The notes under the pieces are model-generated. The model made no database searches. It was not told the DNA's origin and saw nothing but the letters and a program-made list of their open reading frames with translations. Below are positions 45,828 through 57,530 of a stretch of DNA of 64,000 bases, piece after piece. The stretch is from assembly GCA_039111635.1 (NCBI GenBank), contig JBCAQO010000002.1, positions 992,001-1,056,000 on the forward strand. The letters are read 5' to 3'. Position 1 is the first letter of the stretch. Every line of letters starts with the position of its first letter. Source of the stretch: Heterobasidion occidentale. Lineage: Eukaryota > Basidiomycota > Agaricomycetes > Russulales > Bondarzewiaceae. The position numbers and the translations under genes are program-made.

Positions 45828-48800
45828 ATGGCCGGACGGTGCACACAGTGCAGCCAGCCCACAGAATGGGCCCCCGACGTCGGCTCAGACGTCTGCACCA
45901 GCTGCGGCACCCTCGCAGACCCCTCCCAGAGCGTGCTCACCTCCCACATCGACTTCCCCAACGACGCCTCCACCCGCGACTACGCCTCCCTCCCCTACAC
46001 GCGCCCCACCGCCCTCAAGTCCCTCCGCGGCACCGCCGGCTGGCTCCTCGCTGGCCAGGGAAAAGAAGCCACCCACGACCGCAACAAGGTGCGCTCTCTT
46101 CCCGCTCGTTCCGCATTCCCTATTCTACATTGTCCGCAGATCGCCCTCCACGAGTCCATCCGCACCCTCGCCGCCCGCCTCGCCCACCCCGGCATCGCTC
46201 CCCGCGCGCAGGCCCTCTTCGACCTCGCCCTCCACCGCGCCTCCCTCCGCTGGGGCCGCCCCGCAAAGCTCGCAGCCGGCGCAGCCGTCCTCTTCGCCCT
46301 CCGCGAGGCCGGCTGCCCCGATGCCACCCCTGACCTCGCCGTAAGTCCCCCTCCCGTTCCCATCTCCTCCCAGTATCTCCCCGTCCCCGCTCGCACCCCC
46401 ATTTTCCGCGACCCCACACTCCCCGCCTTCGATTCCCCTCGTGTGCACGCCTGCCCCTCTCTTGCGCGTCAGCCGCGGGCGCCCCGCGCGTCTCGCAGCC
46501 CCCGCTCTCGTAACGCACCCGCATCGGGCGCCCCCCGCGCCTGCATCGTCGCGTCCCGAGGCGCGCAATCCCGCACGAGGCCGCCCGCCTGCCTCCACCC
46601 CCTGACGGCGCCCCCGCTCGTGCCCGCCCGCGTGCCCGCCCGCATGCCCCGTCCGCTCGGAAATGAGCAGCCAACACGCGCACGCGCGTTGGACCGCGCC
46701 CACCGCTGTGAGAACAGAGCGCGTGCCCCCGCGTCCCGCAGCGCGGAGATAAGGTGCCTGCCCGCCTACGTACAAACAGACAGACAGACAGACTCCCATC
46801 GGCCGGGAACTGCGCGTGCAGGATCTGGCGTTTGACGTTCTCCTCTCGCGCTCCTGCTTCTTCGCTTCTTTACCCCGCATTGCGCCTTCGCACGCCCAGC
46901 ACAGCACGGCACCCCAACGCGGTGCGGCTCCCTCCCCGCGTCCACCACGGTCATCTGCGCGCCCTAGAAGGCCTCGCTCCGCCTCCTCTTTTCTGGGGCT
47001 GCCTCGTGCGGTTCTCGCGAACCCTTTAGGCGCTCCCGCTGATCGTCGGCGCACGCGCACGGGGGCGCGGCCGCGGAGCGACGAATGCGGGGTAACACCG
47101 AGCGCGCGTGGCCGAAAGCGTGTGAGGCGAGGGCTAGGGCGAGGGCTAGGGCGAGGGCGAGGAGGGCGAGGAGGGCGCTCCTGCCTTTGCGGATCGTGTG
47201 CGCATGCGCGGTGGCCGAGGCGTGGATTTCTGCGCCTCTTGCGCGCGCGGCGTCGTGTCCGGGGTCGGACTCGGAATGCGTGGGCGTGACGTAACGAATG
47301 CGAGTGCGAATGCGGGGGCGAATGCGGGGGTGTGATTGAGTGTGGGGCGTTGGACGCCGGGGGCTTCGCGAAGACGCGGGTGTGGGGTAGGGCACAGACT
47401 GTGACTGCTTCCGTGCGCGTGTGTTCGTGGGCACCGGTCTATGCTTCATCGGGATCGGGGCCGTACGTGCGCGGGGAGCAGATCTCGAGGCGCGCGTGCC
47501 GGCATTCCGTCCACATACCGAGCCTGGGACGCACGCACCCATTTTCTCTCGTCATTTATCCACGCTCTCTCGTTACTCGTTACTCCTGTCGTGTTCTGTC
47601 TATTTTGTCGAGTGTCTGCTGACGTTAGTCGTGTCCGACAGTACCTGCTCTCCGAAACCCCGATGACCCTGACCCGCGCGCTCGCCCGCCTCCTCGCGCT
47701 CCTCTCCCTCCGCCTCCCGCGCGCGCTCCCGGCCGCGCACATCCCCGCCCTCACGGCGCACCTCGTCGCCCTCCTCTCCTCCGCCCCTCCCTTCTCCCCC
47801 TCTTCCTCATCTAGAACACCATCTAGAACACCCGCTGGTGCCGCCACCGACGCCAATAGCGCGCCGACCGCCGCGGCGCCCGCGCTGCCCACCGACCTGC
47901 GAGCATTCCTCCGACCCATAGTGCCAGACAAGCTCCCCGCCATCCAGCGCACCGCCGCGGGCCTCTTCGAGCTGCTCGCGCTCCCCGCTCCTTCCTCGAC
48001 CTCCACATCGACCTCCACCTCAATATCGGCATCGGCATCGACACCGGCTTCGGCTTCGGCCGACGCGTCCGCGCCCGCGCACAACTCCGCGGCGCTCGCG
48101 CCGGCCCTCGTGATCCTCGCGCTCGAGGCGCACGCGGCGCCCCCGCGCGCGGCACCGCACGTGCAGGCGCTCGCGGGGGCGCTCGGGGCGCGGCTCGGGG
48201 CGGGGGCGGGGAGCGTGATGGAGCGGTATCGGGGGCTCGTGGACGTCGTGGAGCGCGCGAGGGGCGGGGTGCCGAGGTTGGGGGGGTGTGGGGAGGAGGT
48301 GGGGAGAAGGGTGGGGCAAAGGGTATAGGGAAGGGTGGAGGGAAGGGGAAGAAGGTGGGGAGGAGGACGGAGGTGGCGCGTGCGGTTGTGGATGTGGTGC
48401 AGTTTCGTGGGGAGGTGTGGAGGCGGGAGGTCCGGGGCGGCGGGGTCGTGGACGTGCGGTTTGGAGGGGAGGGGGGCGCGGGCGCGGAGAGCGGCGACGA
48501 GGAGTCGGTATTCGAGGCGGTGGGTGGGGAGACGGGCGGGGACCTCGACGCGCCGCGGTATGGGAAGCGGAAATGCGGAGACGAGAACGAGCGCACGGCG
48601 GACGGCGAGCCTCACGGCCGCGCGAAGAAGCCCAAGCTCAAGCGGCCGCGCACCGCGCACGACCTCGCCACCGCCTTCCTCCTCAACCCACTCTCCGTCT
48701 CAGCCCCGTCTCGCACCACCCCCGCCTCTTCCTCCACAGCGCCGCCCAACACCGCCATCTCCCTCGCGCACACCGCGCACCTCCTCGCGCCGGACGCCGC

Positions 48801-49403
48801 CTTCGACACGGGGGCGCGCGCGCGCGCGCCGACGCGGCTGCAGCTGCTTGTGGCCGCACGGGGGGGCGATGCGCGCGTGCGCGACGAGGAGCTGTTCGAG
48901 GAGGGCGAGCTGGAGGGGCTGGTTGTTGAGTGCGGGCGGGAGCAAGAGGGCGACGAGGCGCGGCGGCGGGTGTTGTTGGGGGGTGGGGGCCGGATTTGGA
49001 CGGCGCGCGGGTGGGGGCGGGGCAAGGGACGAAGGGGGGTAAGGATAGGGAGGGTGGGAAAGGGGTTTCGAGGAGGGGGCGGGGGAGGGTGGATATGGAT
49101 GCGCTTGCGCGGATATTGGGGGACGCGGGCGGGGATGGAGAGGAGTGGGGCGAGGGGGAGGACGAGGGAGACGAGGACGGTGAGATGCATGGTCTTGGGC
49201 CGTGGGATGGTGCCGCGGGACTGGGCGGATTGGTGATCGATGCAGATGGAGAGTTTGGGGTTGAGATCGACGGCCCTGGGAGATGGGCGGGCGCGGCGGG
49301 CCTCGGTGGGGGCGCGTTTGGCGCCGAGGAGGAGATCGTGGAGGAGTGGCGGCCTGCGTCGCCTGGCGGAGGCGCATGGGATGACCATCCGTTCGAGATA
49401 TGA
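45828..49403 (+). CDS. TFIIB/Brf-like transcription factor, two frameshifts
   Basis: Starts with a TFIIB-type zinc ribbon (CTQCSQPTEW, then VCTSCGTLAD). A cyclin-like helical region follows: exon 2 (46140-46340) IALHESIRTLAARLAHPGIA, PRAQALFDLALHRASLRWGR, AAGAAVLFALREAGCPD. A 1301-nt intron precedes exon 3 at 47642, which joins in phase 0 (DLA|YLLSETPMTLTRALARL). Later parts include VPDKLPAIQRTAAGLFELLA, low-complexity Ser/Thr/Ala stretches, KKPKLKRPRTAHDLATAFLL, RDEELFEEGELEGLV and the end EEWRPASPGGGAWDDHPFEI. Frame slips at the G7 run near 48280 and the G-rich run near 48980; one-base changes restore reading. Zinc ribbon plus cyclin folds suggests a Pol III (Brf1) or general TFIIB-related factor; the exact orthologue is unsure. 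Confidence 0.65.
46341..47641 (+). other. unusually long intron in TFIIB-like gene
   Basis: GTAAGTCC...CCGACAG, 1301 nt against a local norm near 55 nt. It is very GC-rich, with GAGGGCTAGGGC repeats at about 47130-47165 and a long minus-strand open frame (46964-47542) of low-complexity translation. Confidence 0.6.
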
Positions 49404-50536
49404 GCGCGGGGCTGTATAGGATCGAAAAGCGGTCGCGGTAAAGTGGCCCGCAGTGGTACATCAGAGATGTTGACCGCTTCGACGGAGTCGGTGCGTTTGT
49501 TGCTTCATTGATTTGAGCTGGCAGGTGTCCCCTTTATAAGGATTGCTACTTTTTCTACACCCAGAGCACAGCCTCGTTTTTCTTGCCGTGCGGCAGACAC
49601 CCGCAGGCTGGGCTTGCCGTCTCCTATCGAAGTTGAGTAGATAGTACTTCTTATATCGTTTCTGCAGATAGACTAGCAACAATTCTTACAGGATTATGGG
49701 ATGCATCGGCTTCGTCTGCTCAACAATCAGCTTCCTCTATGAATTCTCTGCACTATCGAACTTCGCAGCATGTGCATCGGCTCCGTGCGGTAAAACTCTG
49801 TCTAGCTTTTCCTCACCAACACTCGTAAGAATATGGACAGGTCGACTGGGTCGATACAGCGGTGCGTTGAGCTGAAGGATGAATCTTGTTCCTTTCAAAA
49901 GACGTCCTTCTCCGTGAAACCAAACCTGGGTGCGCTCCAAATATGTGGCGTTCGCCTCCGAGTTCTCGCGACTGACGCACGTCCCAGCTGTTTCTGTAGA
50001 TAACGCGAACACAGAGGACACAAATTTGTTCGCCTTTTGTACGCATGGACAAGACTGTGAGAGAAGTCCACCACCACATCTCCACGAATAATTCTAGATA
50101 AACCTCCGGTACGCAGGCGCTAGATCCTCTTGGTTATCAGGGTACACTCTAGGTGCTCATAACGCTCAGACTATAGCTTTTATAGGATTGAGATTTAAAT
50201 TCAAGTTCACGGGAGGACTCCCATTGCTTTTCGATTCAAAAAGAAAGCTACTATATTTACCAACGCCAGAATCATCAATCATATCCCGGAGCACCGGTGG
50301 AGAAGGCAGGACTTGGCAGTACATCTGGCGTATTTGTTTGTCTTCATACGTTTGGTTAACTGTCAGGCTAGCCTTCCGCACAGCAGCAGACTCGGCAAAT
50401 CGAAGCGGATGTTGCTTATACGCCACAAATGATATACAGCGGTGTAGTGCAATGCCTACAGGAACACATCACCACTAACTAGTCATAGCGCTTACGATTC
50501 GTAGACTGTCTGATATCCCTGTGTTTTACTCGACTG
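49404..50536. other. no gene recognised
   Basis: Short ORFs only, on both strands, none with motifs or believable splicing. A drop in G+C follows immediately after 49440. Confidence 0.5.
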
Positions 50537-51457
50537 CTACCTCGCTTCGCTCAAGTGGCCAACCTCATTCTCTGTCGAATCTAATCCAAGGCTAACGTTC
50601 GCACTTTCCAAGTATTCGGACTCCTTCCGTTCCAGTAAAGTAAGTCAAAGCCACTATCGTCTTGGAAGATAAGTACCCACCTCGTTGTTGATCTCTTCCA
50701 TCGACCATTCTCCCCTCAGGTACTTCCCGACGAGTCCGATCGCATACAGGTCCCTCTCCTTGAATGCCACGCGAATAGCGTCAGGGCCGTACATCCACGA
50801 GGACTTCGCCCAACCGGGAGTGCCACCTCCTCTCGCCATAATCTGCCCCTCCCGCTCGCACGAACCGAAGTCGATGACAACAGGAACATTCTTGTCATCC
50901 AGCATGATGTTCTGCGGTTTGATATCACAGTGGACTAGCCCCAAAGAGTGCAAGTGTTCGATGTCAGCTGTGATCCCAGCGATGATGGATTCGCGATCTA
51001 AATCCTCCTGCTTTTCAACCACCTCCTCCAGTGTACGTAAGTAGCGCCGGAGGCAGATGGCCTCGATGTAATCGCCATCGCGGCTGCATCCAAGGTATGC
51101 ACATAAATTTGGGTGAGGGTGCTTTTTCAATGTTTCAAGAACCTCGACTTCGGCTAAGAATCTCTTTCTAACGGTCCACTCGCCGGCGTCGACCTCCCAA
51201 CTCGTGATGTCGGGGACCTTTACGTAGGACGACTCTGGCAACGGGCTTGGGGCCACCGTGAGGTTCTCATGCCATAAAGCCCGAATATCTTCCATGGGGA
51301 TGGGATCTGGCTTGGGTAGGGTGTCGAGGTCAACGATACCAGGAGAATGATAGATGGATCTGAAGAAAAATCCATCTTCTTTCCAGTAGATGCATTGCTC
51401 CATGAAACGATTCTCGATCCAGTCATATGCAGTCAGCCTGCGTACAAGTTCCCTCAT
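50537..51457 (-). CDS. fungal protein kinase-like protein
   Basis: Two exons join in phase 0: 50686-51457 and 50537-50627, with a GTGGGT...GGAAG intron. The N-lobe has SSYVKVPDITSWE, AEVEVLETLKKHPHPNLCAY and LG. The catalytic loop reads HCDIKPQNIML (HCD in place of HRD), and the metal site is VIDFGSC. The substrate region has GTPGWAKSSWMYGPDA and RDLYAIGLVGKYLRG. This shape (PHPNL, HCDIKPQNI, short C-lobe) is common in mushroom kinase-like families of unknown role. No canonical glycine loop is visible, but catalytic Asp, Asn and DFG are present, so activity is possible. First ATG in frame is 51457; a donor/acceptor pair upstream (51480-51538) suggests an intron in the 5' leader. Confidence 0.8.
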
Positions 51458-51539
51458 GGTCGTATTCTCCTCTGTCAGCAATCAAATAGGTATCAGTATG
51501 CTTGAATTACTGAGAGCTATTTGTTCAACTCACGTCGAC

Positions 51540-53400
51540 TGTCTGATCAGGAAAAGCCTAACAGTAGCTAAGGCGCTTTTGAACGTCTTCCACCCTTAAA
51601 CGGAGTCTGAACTTTGAGTTTTCAAGCGCAGATTGTGATATACAGTGAAGCACCCATGGCAAAAAAAATCATCAGGGCCTATGACTCCGAACATCAGCCT
51701 CATGCGACCTGGCCTACCGCTATGATCAGGTGGATGAAAAATTCTCAGGCGGATATGCACAGTGTATAATTGGCCGGTGGAGTCCCTGGTGTCATTATAC
51801 AGTCAAATCTGATTGAATACAAATCTTCACAGCGGCACTTATACACACAGGGCATATGACATCAGGAATCTGACTGCCAAGACCTAGCTTTCACTAGGTC
51901 CACTAGAGCTAGAAGTGTCTAGAGATAGCTAGTGATGACTCGATATTTCGGTCTCAGTCTGTGTAGATAATCCAAGCTCAATCCTTTCCAAAACAGGAAA
52001 GTAACTCTAGTCAAGTCTTGCAAGACAAGGCAGATGTCTCTCAAGATACCACTATCTATGATTAGAGACAGCTCTAGGATTATCTTGTAAGACAATAGTG
52101 AGCACAATGTAAAGCATGGAATAGCTTGCTTATCCCGACTCTTTACTTCATCTGATGTTTTCGAAAGGAAATTTTGAAATTATCATATTGTTAGAAAGAT
52201 CATTACAAGCTATACTAGAGTACACTACAGAATTGAGGGCCCTCTGCATGAGAGCAGAGGGCCTGCAATGGAAAGGACGTGATCGGTGATGAGCATGCAC
52301 CCATGCTAGGGTCTGGGGAAGGTATTCGGGAAGCTTTGGGGAGAGGCCAACCAGTTCTAGACAATAGTACCAAAGATGCCAACTCTTACTGAACACGGTC
52401 GGTCCCTACCCGACTGACAGCAAGCCACTGAAGGACGTTTGGCAGCACTTGGGTCAGTTCACCCACACTTTACGTACTTACCATGACCGCACAGGAGTGT
52501 GACAATAGGAGTTTACGAGATTGGAGCCAGTAGTCCATTTCGGCCAATGTGCTCTGTAAGTCGGTTGGTCCTTATTGCTTATCTTCCTGACTTCTGTATG
52601 GTCGGTCAAACACAATCTTGCACCATCGCTTGGCCACCCTGGTCATACATTTACTTCTTCTTTATTTTATTGGTTCTCTAATGCCTGTTCCTGCTACCTA
52701 CGCTCGAACAACAGATACCAAACAGTCGGGATTTCATCATTGCTGATAGACTTTTACCTTATCACCTTCAGAACCCATATGGACATCTCACCTACTTTCT
52801 TATCTTCTCTGTTCGCTAGGTCTTGGTGCCTGTTCAGCATTTACTCTCATTTCACGTTCGATGTTTTACTTAGGGGCTCTGTTTACTATAAAAACCTACA
52901 TACAACTCTGGAATAAACCAGCTTTTGCACCCCACAGTTCAGAGCTCATTTGCACTTGTCTCAACCATTGAAATTATCTTCGTTGACCTCCAAAAACTTG
53001 TCTCCCTCGTCGTTCGGCCTTGTTTGCATTCGTACTCATCTCTTCGCTCGTACCTCTTGTCCTCCCTCGTATATTGTCAGAGTTCTGTGTGGCTCTTAAA
53101 GCACGTAGTTGTTGGTTGCAACACTACCTTTATCGTTACTAAATAAATCTCCGATACGACTGACTGAACATTTGGTTGGTGTTCGGTACAGTCCTGAAGC
53201 CATTCGGGCGCTATAATCTCACACTTCCCATTGTTCCTCAGTGCGCCCTCGTTTTCTAAAGTTGTCACTAACAATTCCTTGTGTATTAGATACTAGCTCC
53301 AGCACCCCCTGCTCAAAAGGTTGTTTTGGTGTTGTGCTCGGCACTTAGAGACACCTCTAGCATATCACCGGCACTGAACGTGAGCAGAGGAGAGTGCGGG
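51540..53400. other. AT-richer, no gene recognised
   Basis: Short ORFs. 51880-52100 has several CTAGAG/CTCTAG and AGTCTTGCAAGACAA-like words that could form hairpins. I cannot assign a mobile element. Confidence 0.45.
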
Positions 53401-53429
53401 CAAAACCCATGCCAGAATGACAAGCCTGT

Positions 53430-54700
53430 GGGGGAAGGACGGGCCTGCGCTCGTCTTGAACAAGTGTGGGCAGAGATGCTTGGCAGCAGCGGCGGCGGAG
53501 GGTCAAGACAAGATGAGACGAGGCCGCGCTCATCTTGTACGAGCGCAGGCAGAGATGCTTAGCGGTGGGGAGACAGGACGAGACGGGACGAGGCTGTGCT
53601 TGTACAAGACAAGCGTGGGCAAAGATGGTTGGTGGTGGAGGGTCAGCATGAGACAAGATGAGGCCGCGCTCATCTTGTACAAGTGCAGGCAAAGATGGTT
53701 AGTGGCAGCAGCAAGGAGACGAGATGAGATGAGATGAAGGCACGCTTGTCTTGTACAAGTGTGGGCAGAGATGCGTGAGTAGCAGCAGTGGGGAGACAAA
53801 AAGAGACGTGCCCACGCTCATCTTGTACGAGTGTGGGCAGAGATGGTTGGCGGTAGCGGTGGGGAGACTGTTACGAACTGCTCGTTCAGTAACCCAAGAG
53901 TAACAGGTTCTTCCCTAGGTTGCATAGCGGACAGAGTGATGGGCGAAGTCTCAACTGTATTAGAAGAATAATACAGGAGGAAGTAGCGGTGATTCCACTA
54001 AGAATAAAGGATCTGATAGGAAGATACGGATGAACGAGGATACTACTGTAGGAAGACAGTAGTGAACAAGGAGAATAGAGTGAAGATCCTCAGCCTATTC
54101 TATGGGCCTTATATACCGTATAGGGTCTAGGGTAAGAGTTCGTGCTTCTCTGAGTATCCACTCTCAGAGAGCTGTGGCCGCCGCCTCTCTCAGCCGGTGC
54201 CTACTCTTGTACTTCTCCAGTCGCCCTTTTCCATCCAGGTGTGACAAGGTGCTTATCTATAAGCCCTAAGCCCATGGCACGTTTGCGCCTATCTCATGGC
54301 ATGTGAATGCCTATCTCCCTAAGCCGCTCTACCCTTGACCCTGTCATATACCCTCTACCAATGTCTTGAAGAACCATTGGTCTAGTTGGCTCCTAAGGAC
54401 ATGCCGAATACCTTGATGTATGCTCCGTAGTGGAGCCGCCTAGCATGTGATGCTTGAACTATCGGATAGACCACCCCCGAAGGGCCCTGATAGGTTAAGT
54501 CATAACAGAGATGAGACAAGATGAGACGAGGCCATGCTCATCTTGTACGAGCGTGGGCAGAGGTGCGTGAGCAGCGGTGGTGGGGAGACAAAAGGAGACG
54601 TGCCTAGTCTCCGTTGCTGACCCTATCACAGAAGACAGACGTGCCCACGCTCGTCTTGTACAAGCGCAGGCAGAGGCAGTGGTGGGCGGCGGCGGGAAGA
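53430..54700. repeat. minisatellite of about 80-bp units, split by LTR
   Basis: Units contain CTTGTAC(A/G)AG(C/T)G(C/T)(A/G)GGCA(G/A)AGATG and GGGGAGAC. Six units lie left of the solo LTR (CTTG cores near 53454, 53534, 53607, 53673, 53748 and 53820) and two right of it (near 54543 and 54654). Unit lengths vary from about 65 to 85 bp. Confidence 0.85.
53869..54507 (-). repeat. solo LTR, same family as 2974-3564
   Basis: Reverse complement runs TGTTATGACT to TTCGTAACA, 639 bp. It keeps TATATAAG (complement 54108-54115), the CTAGGCGGCTCCACTACGGA block and the AACCTAGGGAAGAACCTGTT block. Flanks are GAGAC (53864-53868) and GAGAT (54508-54512), a one-mismatch 5-bp target duplication. No internal element sequence is attached. 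Confidence 0.92.
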
Positions 54701-54710
54701 GCAAGGAGGG

Positions 54711-55516
54711 TGTTAAGACCTGGTCTTCGCACGTGATGTGCCAGGAGGCTCCTGAGTCACTGAGGGACGTGCCAAATCCAAGTACGTCCGATGAAGGCAC
54801 CAGCGGCTACTTGAGTGCGTAATTCGGGATGTACGAGGGATTCGTGATGGTATCGCGTCTCCAGGAATGCACAAAGGTTTTCCCACAGATGTGCGGGTAC
54901 GACCTGATGCGGACCTGGATGGCAGTAGATATGCTGCCCACTAAAGTCGAGATAGAATACTGCTAGTCCTGTGTAGAACTCAGCCAGTATTGAGATGACG
55001 ACTGAGTGGTTGAGGATGACGATAGAGAGAAGCGCAGGGCAAGTTAAACCAATGCTCAAGCAGATGTTCTATTGACAATCAAGAGTCTGGCCTATTGGCA
55101 AAGACTATGATATAGCAGAGGTATGGCTAGTACCAAAGGTCAAGAGTAAGAACAGGTGGGGAGTAATAAAGGTGAACGAGCTGGCGATACAGGTATCTGG
55201 CTCGTTCTATATATACGCGATCCGCTTTAGGGCAAGATCTACAGAAGGTCTGTGCTCAAGGCACCAAATAGAAGCAAACGATCAACGATCGGAATGATGT
55301 AATCTATGATGCGATCAGAGAAGCATGATGCAATCAATGATGTCAGTGATGTAACTGATCGTTAATCCAGGAACGAAAGATAAGATAAGATAACTCAATG
55401 TCCGCTGGTGAAGTCAAGGGGTCGGTCACCGGGTATAGGTCGTATCCGTTGGTCATAGACCGCGTGTCATATGATCAGGTGATCATATATCATGTGTTAT
55501 GAGCCGGCTCTTAACA
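54711..55516 (-). repeat. 3' LTR of second chromovirus, 806 bp
   Basis: Reads TGTTAAGAGCC to GGTCTTAACA on the minus strand, with perfect 8-base ends TGTTAAGA/TCTTAACA. It holds GTATATATAG, a TATA box, near the middle. It is a different family from the LTR at 2974. Only one copy is in the window, so the borders rest on the end sequences and the neighbouring polypurine tract. Confidence 0.7.
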
Positions 55517-55529
55517 CACCCCCTTTCTA
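55517..55529 (-). other. polypurine tract
   Basis: TTAGAAAGGGGGTG on the minus strand, directly before the LTR TGTTAAGA. This is the usual primer for plus-strand DNA synthesis. Confidence 0.65.
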
Positions 55530-55697
55530 ACCTCGGCCTCACATATAGCGCAATGGGTAATGGTCGGTTGGGTTGTGCGATATGTAGGCCAAGGCAGAAG
55601 TCGGGTAGTGCTTTGCAATGATAGAGTGGGGATTGACTAGGCGTGAGTCAGGCGAAGGGGAAAGCATAATGATGCGTGGTCCGGGACGTTGGTTTGA

Positions 55698-55919
55698 CTA
55701 GCGTCTAGCCGGTGTCGATGGGCGTGGCATAGGTGGAACCGGGAGTGACGGTAAAGACGGTGATGAGGAGGACTCAGGACTAGTAGGGAAAACCTGAGGG
55801 GATGGTTCCGACGGTGTGTGCGCGTATGTGTCAATGTCTTGCAGAGCGCGGAGTGCGAGTTCGAGCATGACTTTGACTGCGTTGTATATGGCAACGCGCG
55901 GGTTCCGCTCGTCAGGCAT
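55698..55919 (-). CDS. small ORF overlapping pol stop (ATGCCTGA)
   Basis: 73 codons starting at ATG in ATGCCTGA, where TGA is the stop of the pol tail. It reads MPDERNPRVAIYNAVKVMLE, LALRALQDIDTYAHTPSEPS, then a Pro/Ser-rich end. An amphipathic helix is likely in the first 30 residues. No family known. The 8-base start-stop overlap would suit translation by termination and re-initiation. Confidence 0.35.
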   Translation of the reverse strand: MPDERNPRVAIYNAVKVMLELALRALQDIDTYAHTPSEPSPQVFPTSPESSSSPSLPSLPVPPMPRPSTPARR

Positions 55920-57530
55920 TCTCTTTGGTGGTTAAAGAGAGATCTTGGTACAGTTCTGGGTTATTGTACCACTTGCTGTCTAGTAGAGGGGGTGCAAGTA
56001 GAGGGTGGTCAAGGGAGAGTGGGGAGATTCCGCGCGTTGGGCTCTCTAATATAGGCCCTGCTTCGTTTGGTCCTGCTTGGCCAATCTGCTGGGTTTGAAT
56101 CTCTTGCCATCGCTGTTCCTCTCTGGATGTTTCTGGTTCCAACTCCGCGATAGGTGATCGGCCAAGATCATCTCTGGTGTCCATGGCGTTGGGATCGATA
56201 GTTAATCGGCCAAGATTACTGTCGGTGTCCTTCCATAACAATTCGCTGGTTGGAGTGGTTCTCCAAGGGGCTTCGTTTGTCGAAGCGCTGCCCGCTGTGC
56301 TCGAATGGGGCGTAGGGTATCCTGTTTCCTGCGGTATCGTAATAGATAGCGCTGGCCGTTCTGTGCGTGTGTTTAGACTGTCAATATCCATGCCACCTGG
56401 TAGCCGTCCAGGGGTGTCTTTAATTGATAGGTCTTCTAATTCTTCGGCCATGTCGAATTTTCGCTGCTCGTCTTCGGAGGTTATCTGTATATCTCCGTCA
56501 GAGTCGGGGGTACTAGGGGTACGAGGGGGTGTGTTCTCGTCCGAGTCGATGTCTCTTGCCGAGACGCACCAAGCGCCGCTTCCATATGGTGTGTATGGTG
56601 TAGGGGGCGATCGTTTCGCGGGTGCGGAGGAAGGGGTGAGTTCCGTTGGTGAGTAGGACATTTCTGATCCTGTCCCTTCTTCTTCTTCGAGGTTCGTGGA
56701 GAGGGGTCCTTTCCTCCATTCTCCATTGACGCTGTCTAGGTCCATAGCGTCTTCGTATTCTTCTCCGTCCGGCGAGTAGTCCGAGCTTTCGTCCATGTAG
56801 TCTTCATCGGCGTTTTGATAAGACGTGTCTCCTAATTCCGGTGTGTGAACCGAGCCTTCTTCTGATCCGTCGTCTTCGTCGGCATTTTGACGAAGTGAAT
56901 CCTTTTTCCAAGCGAGTCCCTTGGTCATTTGTCTCTCCAGGTCCTTGACTGCGCGGTATCTCCAATTTGATACTTGTTCATCCGCATCCTTCCTGGCCCA
57001 TGTTGATTTCTGGGATTTCCTTGACTCGTGTTTGACTCCAGGGGAATATGTCGATGTGCGAGAGGAAGAGGAAGGGGCCACCTTCGTTTCCTGAGCGCGT
57101 TTGCGTTTATTCGTCTGAGTGCTCTTTCCTAGACTTTCTGTGTCATAGGTGAGGTTCTTCCCTTGTCGATGCATAATGATCTGTCCACTGGGTAACAATG
57201 GTTGGGCTTTCTTGAGTCCCAACCTGATTTCCGCCGGCGTCGCGCCGGTAGCTAGGAGCCGTCTTCCTAGCTTTGTTTTCCTGAGCTTTCGCCTGTATTC
57301 TTCATCCACCATGGATGCTCGTATGTGTGCGACCGTGGCTCCCGTGGCTAGTAGTTTCTTCCCTATTGGGTGAACGAGTAATTTGCGCCTTATGGATTCT
57401 TCCTGTATAGCGGTTTCTGCCTGTTTAACCGTTAGTCCTGCGCCTAGTAGTTTCTTTCCTGCTGATGTCTGTGTCAGCTTCCGTCTCGAGGTTTCTTCCT
57501 GTATTGTGGGTCTCCGCTTGTTTGACCGTT
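55912..57530 (-). CDS. chromovirus pol C-terminal tail with GKKLLATG repeats
   Basis: Long open frame continuing the polyprotein after the chromodomain. It is open from the frameshift near 57530; the first ATG is at 57312. It begins with units TSAGKKLLGAGLTVKQAET, HPIGKKLLATGATVAHIRA and TKLGRRLLATGATPAEIRL, with G codons at 57457, 57361 and 57265, exactly 96 bases apart. The remaining 400 residues are acidic and Ser/Pro-rich and probably disordered (for example DEDDGSEEGSVHTPELGD and SYSPTELTPSSAPAKRSPP), ending LYQDLSLTTKENA. The tail of the first element has one such unit. Function unknown; it could be a spacer or a chromatin or host-factor binding tail. Confidence 0.65.

Noticed and set aside
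46964..47542. 192-codon minus-strand ORF inside the long intron
   Set aside because: Arg/Ala/Pro low complexity from GC-rich repeats; no homologous motif or promoter.
54757..55059. 100-codon minus-strand ORF in the second LTR
   Set aside because: Lies wholly within the LTR downstream of its TATA box; no motif; likely chance, though it could be checked across copies.
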